Counted from the first letter of the stretch, positions 44,301 to 59,318 are shown. The stretch: 64,000 nucleotides of DNA from Chrysomallon squamiferum (GCA_012295275.1 CM022676.1:160641-224640), one strand, 5' to 3'. The notes: generated by a model from the sequence alone, not told the origin. Program-made: numbers and translations.

Positions 44301-47300
44301 CAATAAAATCTGAAAAGAATGCTGCGTTTAAATAGTACCACTCTTTGTTCTGTTTCCTTAGATTTTTCTTTTCTTTTCTTATTCATTTTTGTTCATTCTT
44401 TAAGCTGTTTCAATACTTTCTTTCTTTCTTTCTTTCTTTCTTTTTTTCTTTTCTATCTTTCTTTCTTTCTTTTCTTTCTCTCTTTTCCATCTTTTATTTC
44501 CTATCTTTCATTCCATCCTTCCTTCTTTTTTCTACGTGTTACCATTTCTTTATTATTTATTTATGAAATACTTTAATCTGTTTAAACACTCTGCTCTCAC
44601 TGATTATTTAGTCTAGCTTTTGTATTCGAGTTTTCTATCTTATTTTCTTAATACCAGTGAACACATCTCACATAAGGGAGGCCACTCTAAATATACCAGT
44701 GAACACATCTCACATAGGGGAGGTGACTCTAAATACCAGTGAACACATCTCACATAAGGGAGGCAACTCTATGTATACCAGTGAACACATCTCACATAGG
44801 GGAGGCCACTCTAAATACCAGTGAACACATCTCACATAAGGGAGGCAACTCTAAGTATACCAGTGAACACATCTCACATAGGGGAGGCGACTCTAAATAC
44901 CAGTGAATACCTCTCACATAGGGAAAGTAACTCTAAATATAAATATAGAAGTGAACACTTTTCGCATAAGGCAGGCGATTCTAAATATATCAGTGAACAT
45001 ATTTCGCATAAGCTTTTATTTATTTATTTTTTCTTCAGTCAGTCAGTATTCTCTGTTTTCTTTCTCAGTAATCAAATGAATTTGGTACGGAAATACTTAT
45101 CCTGATAACCAATGCAGTCCACATACAATTTTATATTTTATTATCAATAAAATCTGAAAAGAATGCTGCGTTTAAATAGTACCACTCTTTTTGTTCTGTT
45201 TCCTTAGATTTTTCTTTTTTTTTTTTATTCATTTTTTCATCATTCTTTTTCAAAGCTGTTTCAATACTTTCTTTCTTTCTTTCTTTCTTTTCTTTCTTTT
45301 CTTTCTTTCTTTCTTTCTTTTTTTTTTCTCTTTTTTTTCCATCTTTTATTTCCTATCTTTCATTCCATCCTTCCTTCTTTTTTCTACGTGTTACCATTTC
45401 TTTATTATTTATTTATGAAATACTTTAATCAGTTTAAACACTCTGCTCTCACTGATTATTTAGTCTAGCTTTTGTATTCGAGTTTTCTATCTTATTTTCT
45501 TAATACCAGTGAACACATCTCACATAAGGGAGGCCACTCTAAATATACCAGTGAACACATCTCACATAGGGGAGGTGACTCTAAATACCAGTGAACACAT
45601 CTCACATAAGGGAGGCAACTCTATGTATACCAGTGAACACATCTCACATAGGGGAGGCCACTCTAAATACCAGTGAACACATCTCACATAAGGGAGGCAA
45701 CTCTAAGTATACCAGTGAACACATCTCACATAGGGGAGGCGACTCTAAATACCAGTGAATACCTCTCACATAGGGAAAGTAACTCTAAATATAGAAGTGA
45801 ACACTTTTCGCATAAGGCAGGCGATTCTAAATATATCAGTGAACATATTTCGCATAAGCTTTTATTTATTTATTTTTTTTTCAGTCAGTCAGTATTCTCT
45901 GTTTTCTTTCTCAGTAATCAAATGAATTTGGTACGGAAATACTTATCCTGATAACCAATGCAGTCCACATACAATTTTATATTTTATTATCAATAAAATC
46001 TGAAAAGAATGCTGCGTTTAAATAGTACCACTCTTTGTTCTGTTTCCTTAGATTTTTCTTTTCTTTTCTTATTCATTTTTGTTCATTCTTTAAGCTGTTT
46101 CAATACTTTCTTTCTTTCTTTCATTCTTTCTTTTCTATCTTTCTTTCTTTCTTTTCTTTCTCTCTTTTCCATTTTTTTTTTTCCATCTTTTATTTCCTAT
46201 CTTTCATTCCATCCTTCCTTCTTTTTTTCTACGTGTTACCATTTCTTTTTATATTTATTTATGAAATACTTTAATCAGTTTAAACACTCTGCTCTCACTG
46301 ATTATTTAGTCTAGCTTTTGTATTCGAGTTTTCTATCTTATTTTCTTAATACCAGTGAACACATCTCACATAAGGGAGGCCACTCTAAATATACCAGTGA
46401 ACACATCTCACATAGGGAGGTGACTCTAAATACCAGTGAACACATCTCACATAAGGGAGGTGACTCTAAATATACACATCTCACATATCTAAATACCAGT
46501 GAACACATCTCACATAAGGGAGGCAACTCTAAATACCAGTGAACACATCTCACATAGGGGAGGCCACTCTAAATACCAGTGAACACATCTCACATAAGGG
46601 AGGCAACTCTAAGTATACCAGTGAACACATCTCACATAGGGGAGGCGACTCTAAATACCAGTGAATACCTCTCACATAGGGAAAGTAACTCTAAATATAG
46701 AAGTGAACACTTTTCGCATAAGGCAGGCGATTCTAAATATATCAGTGAACATATTTCGCATAAGCTTTTATTTATTTATTTTTTCTTCAGTCAGTCAGTA
46801 TTCTCTGTTTTCTTTCTCAGTAATCAAATGAATTTGGTACGGAAATACTTATCCTGATAACCAATGCAGTCCACATACAATTTTATATTTTATTATCAAT
46901 AAAATCTGAAAAGAATGCTGCGTTTAAATAGTACCACTCTTTGTTCTGTTTCCTTAGATTTTTCTTTTCTTTTCTTATTCATTTTTGTTCATTCTTTAAG
47001 CTGTTTCAATACTTTCTTTCTTTCTTTTTCTTTCTTTCTTTTTTTTTTTCTTTCTTTCTTTCTTTTCTTTCTCTCTTTTTTTCCATCTTTTTTCCATCCT
47101 ATCTTTCATTCCATCCTTCCTTCTTTTTTCTACGTGTTACCATTTCTTTATTATTTATTTATGAAATACTTTAATCAGTTTAAACACTCTGCTCTCACTG
47201 ATTATTTAGTCTAGCTTTTGTATTCGAGTTTTCTATCTTATTTTCTTAATACCAGTGAACACATCTCACATAAGGGAGGCCACTCTAAATATACCAGTGA

Positions 47301-49440
47301 ACACATCTCACATAGGGGGAGGTGACTCTAAATACCAGTGAACACATCTCACATAAGGGAGGCAACTCTATGTATACCAGTGAACACATCTCACATAGGG
47401 GAGGCCACTCTAAATACCAGTGAACACATCTCACATAAGGGAGGCAACTCTAAGTATACCAGTGAACACATCTCACATAGGGGAGGCGACTCTAAATACC
47501 AGTGAATACCTCTCACATAGGGAAAGTAAACTCTAAATATAGAAGTGAACACTTTTCGCATAAGGCAGGCGATTCTAAATATATCAGTGAACATATTTCG
47601 CATAAGCTTTTATTTATTTATTTTTTCTTCAGTCAGTCAGTATTCTCTGTTTTCTTTCTCAGTAATCAAATGAATTTGGTACGGAAATACTTATCCTGAT
47701 AACCAATGCAGTCCACATACAATTTTATATTTTATTATCAATAAAATCTGAAAAAAGAATGCTGCGTTTAAATAGTACCACTCTTTGTTCTGTTTCCTTA
47801 GATTTTTTTTTCTTTTCTTTTCTTTTTCATTTTTTTCATTCTTTAAGCTGTTTCAATACTTTCTTTCTTTCTTTCTTTCTTTCTTTTTCTTTCTTTTCTT
47901 TCTTTTCTTTCTTTCTTTCTTTTCTTTCTTTTTCCATCTTTTTTTTTATCTTTCTTCTTTCATTCCATCCTTCCTTCTTTTTTTTTGTTACCACCATTTT
48001 TTTATTATTTATTTATGAAATACTTTAATCAGTTTAAACACTCTGCTCTCACTGATTATTTACTGATTATTTAGTCTTTGTATTCGAGTTTTCTATCTTA
48101 TTTTTTAATTCGAACACATCTTTCATAAGGGAGGCCACTCTAAATACCAGTGAACACATCTCACATAAGGGAGGCCACTCTAAATATACCAGTGAACACA
48201 TCTCACATCACATAGGGAGGCAACTCTAAATATACCAGTGAACACATCTCACATAAGGGAGGCAAACACATCTCACATAAGGGAGGCAACTCTAAGTATA
48301 CCAGTGAACACATCTCACATAGGGGAGGCGACTCTAAATACCAGTGAACACCTCTCACATAGGGAAAGTAACTCTAAATATAGAAGTGAACACTTTTCGC
48401 ATAAGGCAGGCGATTCTAAATATATCAGTGAACATATTTCGCATAAGCTTTTATTTATTTATTTTTTCTTCAGTCAGTCAGTATTCTCTGTTTTCTTTCT
48501 CAGTAATCAAATGAATTTGGTACGGAAATACTTATCCTGATAACCAATGCAGTCCACATACAATTTTATATTTTATTATCAATAAAATCTGAAAAGAATG
48601 CTGCGTTTAAATAGTACCACTCTTTGTTCTGTTTCCTTAGATTTTTCTTTTCTTTTCTTATTCATTTTTGTTCATTCTTTAAGCTGTTTCAATACTTTCT
48701 TTCTTTCTTTCTTTCTTTCTTTTTTTTCTTTCTTTCTTTCTTTCTTTCTTTTCTTTCTCTCTTTTCCATCTTTTATTTCCTATCTTTCATTCCATCCTTC
48801 CTTCTTTTTTCTACGTGTTACCATTTCTTTATTATTTATTTATGAAATACTTTAATCAGTTTAAACACTCTGCTCTCACTGATTATTTAGTCTAGCTTTT
48901 GTATTCGAGTTTTCTATCTTATTTTCTTAATACCAGTGAACACATCTCACATAAGGGAGGCCACTCTAAATATACCAGTGAACACATCTCACATAGGGGA
49001 GGTGACTCTAAATACCAGTGAACACATCTCACATAAGGGAGGCAACTCTATGTATACCAGTGAACACATCTCACATAGGGGAGGCCACTCTAAATACCAG
49101 TGAACACATCTCACATAAGGGAGGCAACTCTAAGTATACCAGTGAACACATCTCACATAGGGGAGGCGACTCTAAATACCAGTGAATACCTCTCACATAG
49201 GGAAAGTAACTCTAAATATAGAAGTGAACACTTTTCGCATAAGGCAGGCGATTCTAAATATATCAGTGAACATATTTCGCATAAGCTTTTATTTATTTAT
49301 TTTTTCTTCAGTCAGTCAGTATTCTCTGTTTTCTTTCTCAGTAATCAAATGAATTTGGTACGAAATACTTATCCTATCCTGAACCAATGCAGTCCACATA
49401 CAATTTTATATTTTATTATCAATAAAATCTGAAAAGAAAA
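41371..49440 (+). repeat. 40/42-bp satellite with TTTC-rich spacers, array B (10 copies)
   Basis: Same higher-order unit as 25141-28001. The marker AATCAAATGAATTT appears at about 41698, 42532, 43368, 44227, 45071, 45917, 46823, 47666, 48507 and 49345, giving units of about 830-910 bp. Copies are nearly identical outside the (TTTC)n stretch, whose length and purity vary. Monomer clusters are expanded or scrambled at 46430-46560 and 48100-48300. Ends abruptly at a (GA)n tract. Confidence 0.95.
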
Positions 49441-49445
49441 GCTGC

Positions 49446-49446
<1 letters not shown>

Positions 49447-49520
<74 letters not shown>
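49447..49520 (+). repeat. (GA)n microsatellite bounding array B
   Basis: Pure GA tract joined directly to the truncated satellite spacer (AAAGCTGCGT). Confidence 0.95.
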
Positions 49521-49521
<1 letters not shown>

Positions 49522-49693
49522 ATTAACATATATATTTTTTCAAGCAATAAATCATTTAACTACTACAGCCAATTTGTATGACCCAGAAACACAGAGATGG
49601 AATAAAACACATTTTAAAAAATCTTTAAATTGTCATATGAAAGTTACATTATTTTGTTAATAATATATTTCGATAATAGATATTTCCTTTCAG

Positions 49694-49861
49694 GCTATGG
49701 AAATCATTCGTAATGACGCTACATTTCGACAAACGACTTTTGGAGAAATCAAACTCTATGGCGAAACTGGTGACTGTTATTCTAGAGTTATTGATATGTT
49801 AAAGTATCAACATGTTAAAGGAATCTTTAACATCGATTTGACCGGAAAGGACTCAGTGTAG
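49694..49861 (+). CDS. Candidate terminal exon, function unknown
   Basis: The acceptor TTTCCTTTCAG ends at 49693. A frame of 55 sense codons then runs to TAG 49859-49861, with an internal ATG at 49697. Residues include MEIIRNDATFRQ, GEIKLYGETGDCYSRVID and GIFNIDLTGKDSV. Base and residue composition are balanced compared with the AT-rich flanks, which is why I think it is or was coding. No family is recognised. It could be the last exon of a gene whose other exons lie beyond array B, or a fragment of a mobile element. Confidence 0.4.
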   Translation, partial: AMEIIRNDATFRQTTFGEIKLYGETGDCYSRVIDMLKYQHVKGIFNIDLTGKDSV

Positions 49862-51129
49862 ATCCACAGGTTTCAAGAAAATACCCAACAGCTTTTCAAT
49901 TTAATTTCAAAATTAATTTTGTTTAATTTTTCATTCATTGAATTTTTGTTAACTTACTCCAGTTAGACAGTAGTATAATAATAAACAGAGACAAACAGAA
50001 CATTAACAATAAACATGAATAAAATCATCATCAATACATAAACTCAAGATAATCACTATTTTAATAATGCTTTGGAATTACTGGTGTATTTATATTTTCT
50101 TACTTCTACATGTATATGATACCGTCCATTTACTTTCTCATTTCACGATCGGTGATACTGCACAAACACAAACATACATACACACACGCACGCACGCACG
50201 CACGCACTCAAATACCCAGACAAACAAACAAACAACAAATTTTAACGAATTTTATTAACTGTTGTTATCAAAACCAGATGATAACACGTAGATGATTTTT
50301 GTTATAGTTTGCAGAATGGGTTTAATAATTACGAAGGACAGGGCAAATATGAATACTAGATTTTCATTTTATTGATGTAATTATATTTTTTTCACATTCT
50401 AATTACTTCAGAGTCAAGTCCTGCCTGTCTAGAAATATAGATAAACTGGATAAAATAGAATATCAGAGAAGATAGAACAATGTCATTGTATTTAAAATGA
50501 TGCAAGCACAAATATGTAATAACAAAACTGTCGTTAGTATAGTGATTTAGTTCATGCCAATAACAAGATTGGCACCCTTCTCTTTTATCTCCCATTTAAT
50601 AGCTATTTTATTTCTGTTCATAATTGTTTTCTCTACTTTGTTTATTACATTTTAGTGTGGATGATCTAAAAAGACAGCCAATTATTTCACTCTATCTGAT
50701 TTACAACAAGTTCGTATTTTTGGTTAAGTTTAGTCTAAAATATTATCTGTTAATACATGTTACTGGTTACTGCATTGCTACACCAGTGTTTAATGATATT
50801 TCTAGTATCACAATGTTGTTAGGTTGTTGTTTTTTCTTCTTTTTTTTTTATTAAGAAATCGGTGAAATACGGCATCATTAAATTTATACAGAGGTAATCA
50901 AATGTGCCAAGTAATAAAAAAAAGAATAGGTCTTCTGTTTTCCAGGTCGAAGAATGAAGGAAAATAAAAATAATATTCCATAACTGACACAGATTTATTT
51001 CTTAGTTGTAAAATATCTGAGTTAATCGTGATAACAATTAACTTATTTTCGCTCTTTTCTTCCCGCATATTATCTTTAGTGATTCTGTTCTACTATTTTA
51101 TTTAGACTACCTCTTTTTTATTAACCAAA
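49862..51129. other. AT-rich sequence without recognised gene
   Basis: Contains a (CGCA)n run at about 50187-50206. From 50860 on it matches 53765-54060 (diverged tandem duplication). Confidence 0.6.
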
Positions 51130-51254
51130 TAGTATGTTTGTTTAAGGTGTATCTTCGAAATCAGCAGGAAATAGTTTTAATATATTCTAAATATGTTTGT
51201 TTAAGGTGTATCTTCGAAATCAGCAGGAAATAGTTTTAATATATTCTAAATACA
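51130..51254 (+). repeat. 62-bp direct tandem repeat, two copies
   Basis: Two adjacent, essentially identical copies of a unit starting ATGTTTGTTTAAGGTGTATC. The paralogous block near 54045 has only one diverged copy. Confidence 0.9.
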
Positions 51255-51326
51255 TCGAAATAACATTATGTTTTTATTTTTGGGTAATAACGACATATTT
51301 TCGTACTGGCAGAGGTATCCTTTCCA

Positions 51327-51723
51327 ATAAACTCATAAGACTTTAGTCTGTACAAATACAGTGCAACCTCGACTTACGAGTGCCCCATCTTACGAGTTCT
51401 CGAGTCACGAGCAGTCGCCCGGTCGATCTTTGAGTTGCAAACCAAAATCCGAGTTACGAGCGAGTTTCAGCTATGCCGCCATTAGTTGGCGCAATGAACA
51501 ATACAACATCCGCCCAGCATCCCGAGTCTAACTTGTTTACTTCACTTGGTTACCTCGACGCGGAAGTGTCTCTGTTGTGTTGTGCTCGAGTTGTGTGAGT
51601 ATTTTGGTTCGCAACTCAAAGATCGACCGGGCGACTGCTCGTAACTCGAAAATGTGTAAGATGGAGCACCCGTCAGTCGAGGTTGCACTGTATTTGTATA
51701 GACTAAAGTCTTATGAGTTTATT
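51327..51723. repeat. Inverted repeat, two ~124-bp arms
   Basis: The arm at 51327-51450 is repeated in reverse complement at 51600-51723 with about a tenth of bases changed. Each arm includes 32 bp lying outside the transposon end (AATAAACTCATAAGACTTTA...). Confidence 0.9.
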
Positions 51724-51929
51724 TGAATTTCTTTTTTTCTAGCCATGGATCCTAAGAAAGTGAGTCCAAAGAACAGTGCTGAGAAGAAAATGGGGTGGTT
51801 TTGGGGGAATGGAACGGATTAATGGTATTTCTATTAATTTCAGTTGGGAAAATTGATTTGATATACGAACAAATTGAGATACGAGCTCATTCACGGAACG
51901 AATTAAACTTGTAAGTCAAGGTCATCTGT
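51359..51929 (+). mobile_element. Internally deleted Tigger/pogo-like element with fold-back
   Basis: The left end CAGTGCAACCTCGACTTACG follows TA, and the right end reads GTAAGTCAAGGTCATCTGTG, its degenerate inverted counterpart. A start codon at 51745 reads MDPKKVSPKNSAEKK, the transposase start style of Tigger/pogo elements, then runs almost at once into the element's 3' region (TTGATATACGAACAAATTGA). Nearly all of the transposase gene is therefore deleted. An inverted copy of the left end lies inside (51600-51723). Non-autonomous and presumably inactive. Confidence 0.8.
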
Positions 51930-53140
<1,211 letters not shown>

Positions 53141-53265
53141 ATTTGTATGTGTTTGTTTATATATGGCATGAACAAAACAAATGTAAGAAATTATAATGAG
53201 CATAATTATTATGCCATAAAAAAATTACCTAATTTTTATTGAAACACATTAATATACTTTTTCAG

Positions 53266-53764
53266 GAAATTCGTACTGTTAGTAATTATTATTCAGTCAA
53301 AAATGAGATCTATTGCAATTTAAATTCCTTAGTATAGACATTCAACAGTATTGTTTTATGATAATAATACATATGTGTGTAATGTATTTGCGATATATTC
53401 TGGCATTGTGAGGTTATGCTATCAAGGTACCCCAACCTGGCTATGGCTATATTACTCTGAGGACAAATAAAAAAAATAATAATAATAATAAACAAAATAA
53501 AAATAAATAAAAATAATTTAAAATAATACACCAGTATTTAAAGCTGTTTCTAGTATCAAGCTATTCATGGCAGAAAAGCGCAAATGTAAGAATTATATCA
53601 CTGACTTGAAAGATATACTAGTATACGGATTATACTACTACATATTTCATTACTTAAAAGGAATAAAATTACACTTCAACAGGAATTAAGACAGGAATTG
53701 TACCAGATTTCGTTGTTTCTTTTTAAAATCATTATCAGTAGTTTCTTAATTTTTTAATTCTGGT
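53266..53764. other. AT-rich sequence, nothing recognised
   Basis: No frame, domain or repeat beyond short A-rich runs. Confidence 0.6.
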
Positions 53765-55168
53765 TTTTAATAAGAAATCATTAAATTTATACAGAGATAA
53801 TGAAATGTGTCCATAAATGAAAAAGAATAAGTCATCTGTTTTCCGTGTGAAAGAATGAAGGAAACTAAAAATAATATACCATAATTACTATTATATTAAA
53901 TATCTGGCAAAAAGTCTGAGCTAATCATAACAACAATTATCTCATTCTCGCTCTTTTTGCCCTGCTAATTTAGCCTAACCTAATCATTATCATTACTGAT
54001 TCAGTTCTACTCTTTTATTAAACTTTCTTCATCAAAAAATATGTTTATTTAGTGTTTGTCATATGAAGAAACAGACTCAGTATATTCTACATACTTGCAG
54101 ATAAATGTTTTCTCTTTTGACTATAACGAAGTGTAAGAGTTAAAAAAATAAAAAATAAAATATAAATAAATAAAAATATATCTGTCGCCGGTATATTTTG
54201 TAGTCACGTGGTATTCAGGTACAGGGTAGATTGATTTTCGTTTCTTTATTTTATTGTCATATTTTGTTATGATCGATAATAGATCGCCCAAAATAATAAA
54301 TAATAATAATGTGGCAATGAAAGTAATTAATTAGACCGTATATTCGTAACAAAATGGTAGTTAGCAAATATTTTTGTATGTGTAGGAATGCACATAACAA
54401 AGACGTTAAGAAACCATGTTTATCATCATAAAGTACCATTGATGTTATTTTAAAAATGTAAAAATCAAAACACATGATAAATTGATTTAAAATGTAATTA
54501 TTGTGGATCCACATTTGTAAATAATACTAATAATAATACTAATAATAAATAAATAAATAAAATTTATCTAAAAATGAAATTATCAATAAATTAAACTTTT
54601 AGAACCAAAGCAAATAAATAATGTACATTTCATATAAGTAAATAATAAACTTAGACAATGCTTTAGTTCACACGAATATATCATAAAGCTACTCATTTCA
54701 TATTTTTCTTGTGTTCTCTTCATTTTGCCTTATTGATCGGTACGGACATTTTTGTGTAATTGTTACTTTTCAAATTAAATAGCTGACACTATTGATTTCT
54801 CAATGAAAAAGAAAGCCAATTACTTCGACATCTGACGTGACATGTGACTTGATGTAATTTTACATCTAAAATAAAACAAAGATGAAATAACGATTATCAA
54901 GAAAATGTGCATTTTCAAAGGTTGATTTGAGGAATAAATCTGAAGGCAAGAAGGTTTATTTTTTATTTTTTTTTATTTTTTTAATTTTTATTTTTTTTTT
55001 TATTTTATTTTATTTTTTTTTTTATTAAGAAGTGATTTTTAAACGGTAATATCATATTAGTAAACAGGCAAGGATTTCGGAATTTCAGAATCCAATCAGT
55101 GACAATTAGTTTTTCACTAAGAAATAAATAATTAGTAATAAACACTACATTGCAAGAAAAATAAATAT

Positions 55169-55280
<112 letters not shown>

Positions 55281-55435
55281 TTTATGTGTTTGTTTATATA
55301 TGTGTGGCCAGCTAACCTACATGCACATCAAACAATGGCATGAACAAAACAAATGTAAGAAACTATAATGAGCATAATTATTATGCCATAAATAAATTAC
55401 CTAATTTTTATTGAAACATTAATATACTTGTCCGA

Positions 55436-58411
55436 TTCATAAAAATACATTTTTTCGATTTTTTAAAATGATTTTTTCTTACATACATATTTCTAAGACG
55501 TATTCGATTTTTCTTTTCCTTTTGTAAGTAAGTGTTTCTTGGATAAATGCGAGACCATTAAAATATAAGAACTCAGGTCATTATATAATTAGCTGCAAAT
55601 ATTTATTGTTTTTAAATTTTTGTGACACTGTATTTTTTTGAAAACTTTCACTGAAGAAATTAGACACGTAATCTGTACGTGTAAATCGGTGGTATAGTTT
55701 ATACTTTCTGTTCATAAAAATTAAGGATAATATCATTCACTTGATGATCAGTCCGCTTATTTAAAGAGTCGGTCGCTTTAAACAGCTTCGGAAGGATTCC
55801 AATACATAAAAGTGATATATCGATGTTTTGAAAGAATGACAAATTTAGTCATTTCTTTATTAACTTAACATCTTTGTCTTGAGTAGGAATCCGTTACTAC
55901 TGACCAAGTTAAGTGTGTTCCATAGTTGTATGCACATTAAAAGTCGTACAGGCAGACACATATATGCATATAGATGATATTTATGAATTAAGGGATTAGG
56001 AACATTTTCCTGATTTTAAAGGAATTCTGGTTTAAAGAGCGTTTGATTTTGTGTGTGTGTGTCTGTAATATCAAGATATTTGATATACCAGTCCTGTATC
56101 AATGATTCATGGGGAAAAAAATAAATACAATCAGGTCCACAGCGAAGAATGTCAAGTACAATAAGACGAGTTAAATGCTTATCAAATATATTCACCGTTC
56201 ATAATGCATTGCTTAATATTATATAATTGTTCAACCTATATTATAAAATGGGTCGTTTTTCATTAAAAAATTGATACTTACAACAAACTTTTATTAGAAC
56301 TGCTAACATTATTCGGACAAAGTCTTGAGAGGAAACTCTCTACAGCTTGCCATTAGCAGCAAGAATTCTTTCTTATAATATAAAACTTCTTGAATAGACC
56401 AGAAATTGGCACTGGATGGGAAATAACCAGTGGGTACTCTAAAAAGGTTCGATTCTAAACAAGGTTATATAACTTTAGTTAATCAAGTTACTGAATGCGT
56501 CAACCAGAGTTTTTCGTTCTTTTTTTCTTTTGAAATAAGTTAAATGCGCGCTAACAGAACCAACCGTCTGTGATATTTTACTGTGCGATGCTCAAATTGA
56601 TTTTTTGTTAGTTTGTTGCATATATAAATTTATATACATATATAACTAGTGTTATACATATCTGTAACAGAAGGAATTTCACTACTTGGAATGTGCATCT
56701 ATGTTATCCGCTAGAAAAACAAAATGGATTGAGATTTCTTGCTAAAATAACTCACATAAACAAACCGTTAACGTCAGAGAAAACAACCATTAAATTACTA
56801 AATCGCGATAGATTATAACAACACAGATACATAACTGATTTTATGGTGTGTTTATGGTTGCAAAAAAATAAGTAAATAAAAAAGTGAAAGAAAAAGAATA
56901 ATAAAGAAAAATAAAAAAAAAGAGAAAAAAGAAAATAAAGTAAAATGAAAAAGAAAAAGAGAAAAAAAAGACATTTTCTCAGTTCTTGACAAGAAATAAT
57001 TCCCATAAATCTCTTTATTAATTAAAACAAGTCTATTCATTATGAGTTGTTTACCATAAACTATGTTTAATATTTGTTGTGGTATTGTATCGAATTTCCC
57101 AGCTCTGTTGAGTCAATTATAATTCAAAAGAGGCAAAAATTATTCACATAAAATGCAGACACTAAGTAATCTTTTCACTCGAACGCAGTAGTCCTTGATT
57201 TTCCTAAGGCGTAAAATTATTTCAAGTAAAAATAATTGTAAAGTCGTGTTTTAGTGTAAAATTTTGAACATTATTTGTTAATAATTATAATAAAATTAAA
57301 TTTATAGTCACATGTCATAGGAATATAAATTCATCGTACAAGTTTCTTAATTTCAGTTTATTGTTACTGTTTATATTAACTGCAGAATAAACAGATTATG
57401 GGAATTACCTAACTGTAACAGCGCTGATCTTGAATTAGGGTAAATCTTGAAACTGTAGCGAACACGTTATTTTATCCTTTGCTGCCATCTTGCCTTTCTG
57501 CCCGACCATCATTTCCGCTGCTGTGATCGGTTATGTTGCTATGTGATAAGAACAGAAGAGCTTGTTACTTGTGTTTCTCAGGAGGACTAACTACTCATTC
57601 TAAATGTTGCAAATGGGCATCTTCTGTTTTCCTCAGTTTTGATGATTCTCACTTACTGCATACAGCCAGACGACTAACATGCCAGTTCTAATAGCAGCCG
57701 TTTCATTCTGAATACAGGATAGGAATATGTACATTAAAAATACAAAAGCAGCAACTTTGTTGCCACTTCTTGCTATCATTTCTGGTTAGATATCTGCTTC
57801 AAACTGAATCAAAATTATTTGTCATATGGCTGGGATATGTCAGCTGTTGTTTTGCACTTTGACTGAGCAATTTAGGGAAGTGTTTAGATATGTTTTGGCG
57901 GTGTCTAGTAAGTAAAGTCATAACTAGCTGTTAAGGATTAAATAATATAGTAAACTTATTTATCTGAATACCTAGTAAAATGTCCTGTTTTATATCTGAC
58001 AAAATAATTACGGTTGATAAAACAATATTAAAAAAAAATTAAAATAATATTAAAAGTGAAATGTATAACCCAACCAATCTGCAAATACATGACAATAACA
58101 AAATAATAATAATAATAATAATAATAAGACAAATCAATAAAATGATAAACTTAAACAGAATATTTCCATAAATAACATTAACTAAGATCATGTGAAAAAA
58201 AAGTTAAAACGAAAATGCACTTATCTGTAACTTAATGATTTCTTATCGTACAAATAAATTATAAAGAATGAAATCCCTTGGATAATTTACACTATAAGTA
58301 ATGATTAATTATCGCTGAATAATCGGGATCGAATATAAAAGAAAACTGAGTGTAATTTATGTTCATATTAGTTTTTAAAAGCAAAATTCACTCGTTTGAC
58401 ACTATAAATCT
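55436..58411. other. Three kilobases without recognised gene
   Basis: AT-rich, with a purine-rich run at 56870-56970. 57420-57560 is more balanced in composition but no domain or frame is recognised. Confidence 0.6.
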
Positions 58412-58419
58412 CTCTAGAT

Positions 58420-59318
58420 CAGTGGTTCTCAACCTTTTTTTGCCAACGGCACACCTTGGAAAACATGAAAAAATAGCGACACACCTGGCTAAATATATAT
58501 GAAAAATATTTGAATTTTGCAAAACAAAAAGATAGCAAGATTAGTCATAGACAGATAGAATGACTCAAACTAAATAAAGAAAAACACAGTTATGAACTCA
58601 CTTCATTGCAGTGTTTCGAATTTCATCAGTCAAATAGCTGGCTTCTTTAGTCAGAAATTTGTGCCTTGCTTTTATTCATAATTTCCTCAATGTCTAGTCG
58701 AATATCAGACAGAACACCCTCATTTCTTCTTCCGTTGTACGTGATCACTTGCACTGCTTGTTTTTGATATTGTTTAGTTTTGAGAAGCCTAATTGATATA
58801 TATAAGAAGTTGAAAATTGTAATAAAATTGCTAAAGCTCTTTTACATATGGGATACTCCTCTTGAATTGAAATCCAGAATGAATCAATGGGAACAGTTGA
58901 ATGTTTCAATTTTAAGGTCTCACTACAAAGGGTGGCCAATTCTTCTTCTTCCTGTAACTCAAGTTCAATGTTGAAAGAATGATTTATGAAAGGATCTTTA
59001 ATCCAATCATGCTTTAATGACGGAAAGTAACTGTTGATGCTTTCGTCCAGGGCTGTCAGATGAGTAAACACAATAGGGATCATTTCTCTAATGCAGGTAG
59101 AACGCAATAAAGAGACCATATCAAGATTGACAGAGATAGCTCTTTTTTTCCAAATCACTATTTTCTTTTTGAGATAAACTAACTTGTTTGTTGAAGTGAG
59201 AATATTTTTGTTTTCACCTTGCATACTACTGTTTTGTTTTATTCTGGGATCACGTGGTTTTTCGCATTTTCTTAGTCTGCCGTTTAAAATTTCGCGGCAC
59301 CCTTCTTGAGAATCACTG
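58420..59318 (-). mobile_element. Internally deleted hAT element with target-site duplication
   Basis: The left end CAGTGGTTCTCAACC (58420) and the right end GAGAATCACTG (to 59318) form terminal inverted repeats CAGTG-R-TTCTCAA. They are bounded by CTCTAGAT (58412-58419) and CTGTAGAT (59319-59326), an 8-bp target-site duplication with one mismatch that fits the hAT nTnnnnAn preference. At 899 bp it is far shorter than an autonomous hAT and retains only the end of the transposase, on the minus strand. Confidence 0.9.
58745..59290 (-). pseudogene. hAT transposase C-terminal fragment (ZBED5/SCAND3-like)
   Basis: The minus-strand frame is open to TIR sequence. It contains LDMVSLL, LDESINSYFPSLKHDWIKDP, then SFWISIQEEYP and GFSKLNNIKNKQC, the signature of the hAT C-terminal dimerisation region as seen in ZBED5/SCAND3-type transposases (compare the family pattern FWxxxxxEYP...GFSxLxxIKxK). 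The BED finger and the first catalytic region are missing because of an internal deletion. The nominal ATG at 59389 lies outside the element, so the frame is not a real gene start. Confidence 0.85.
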
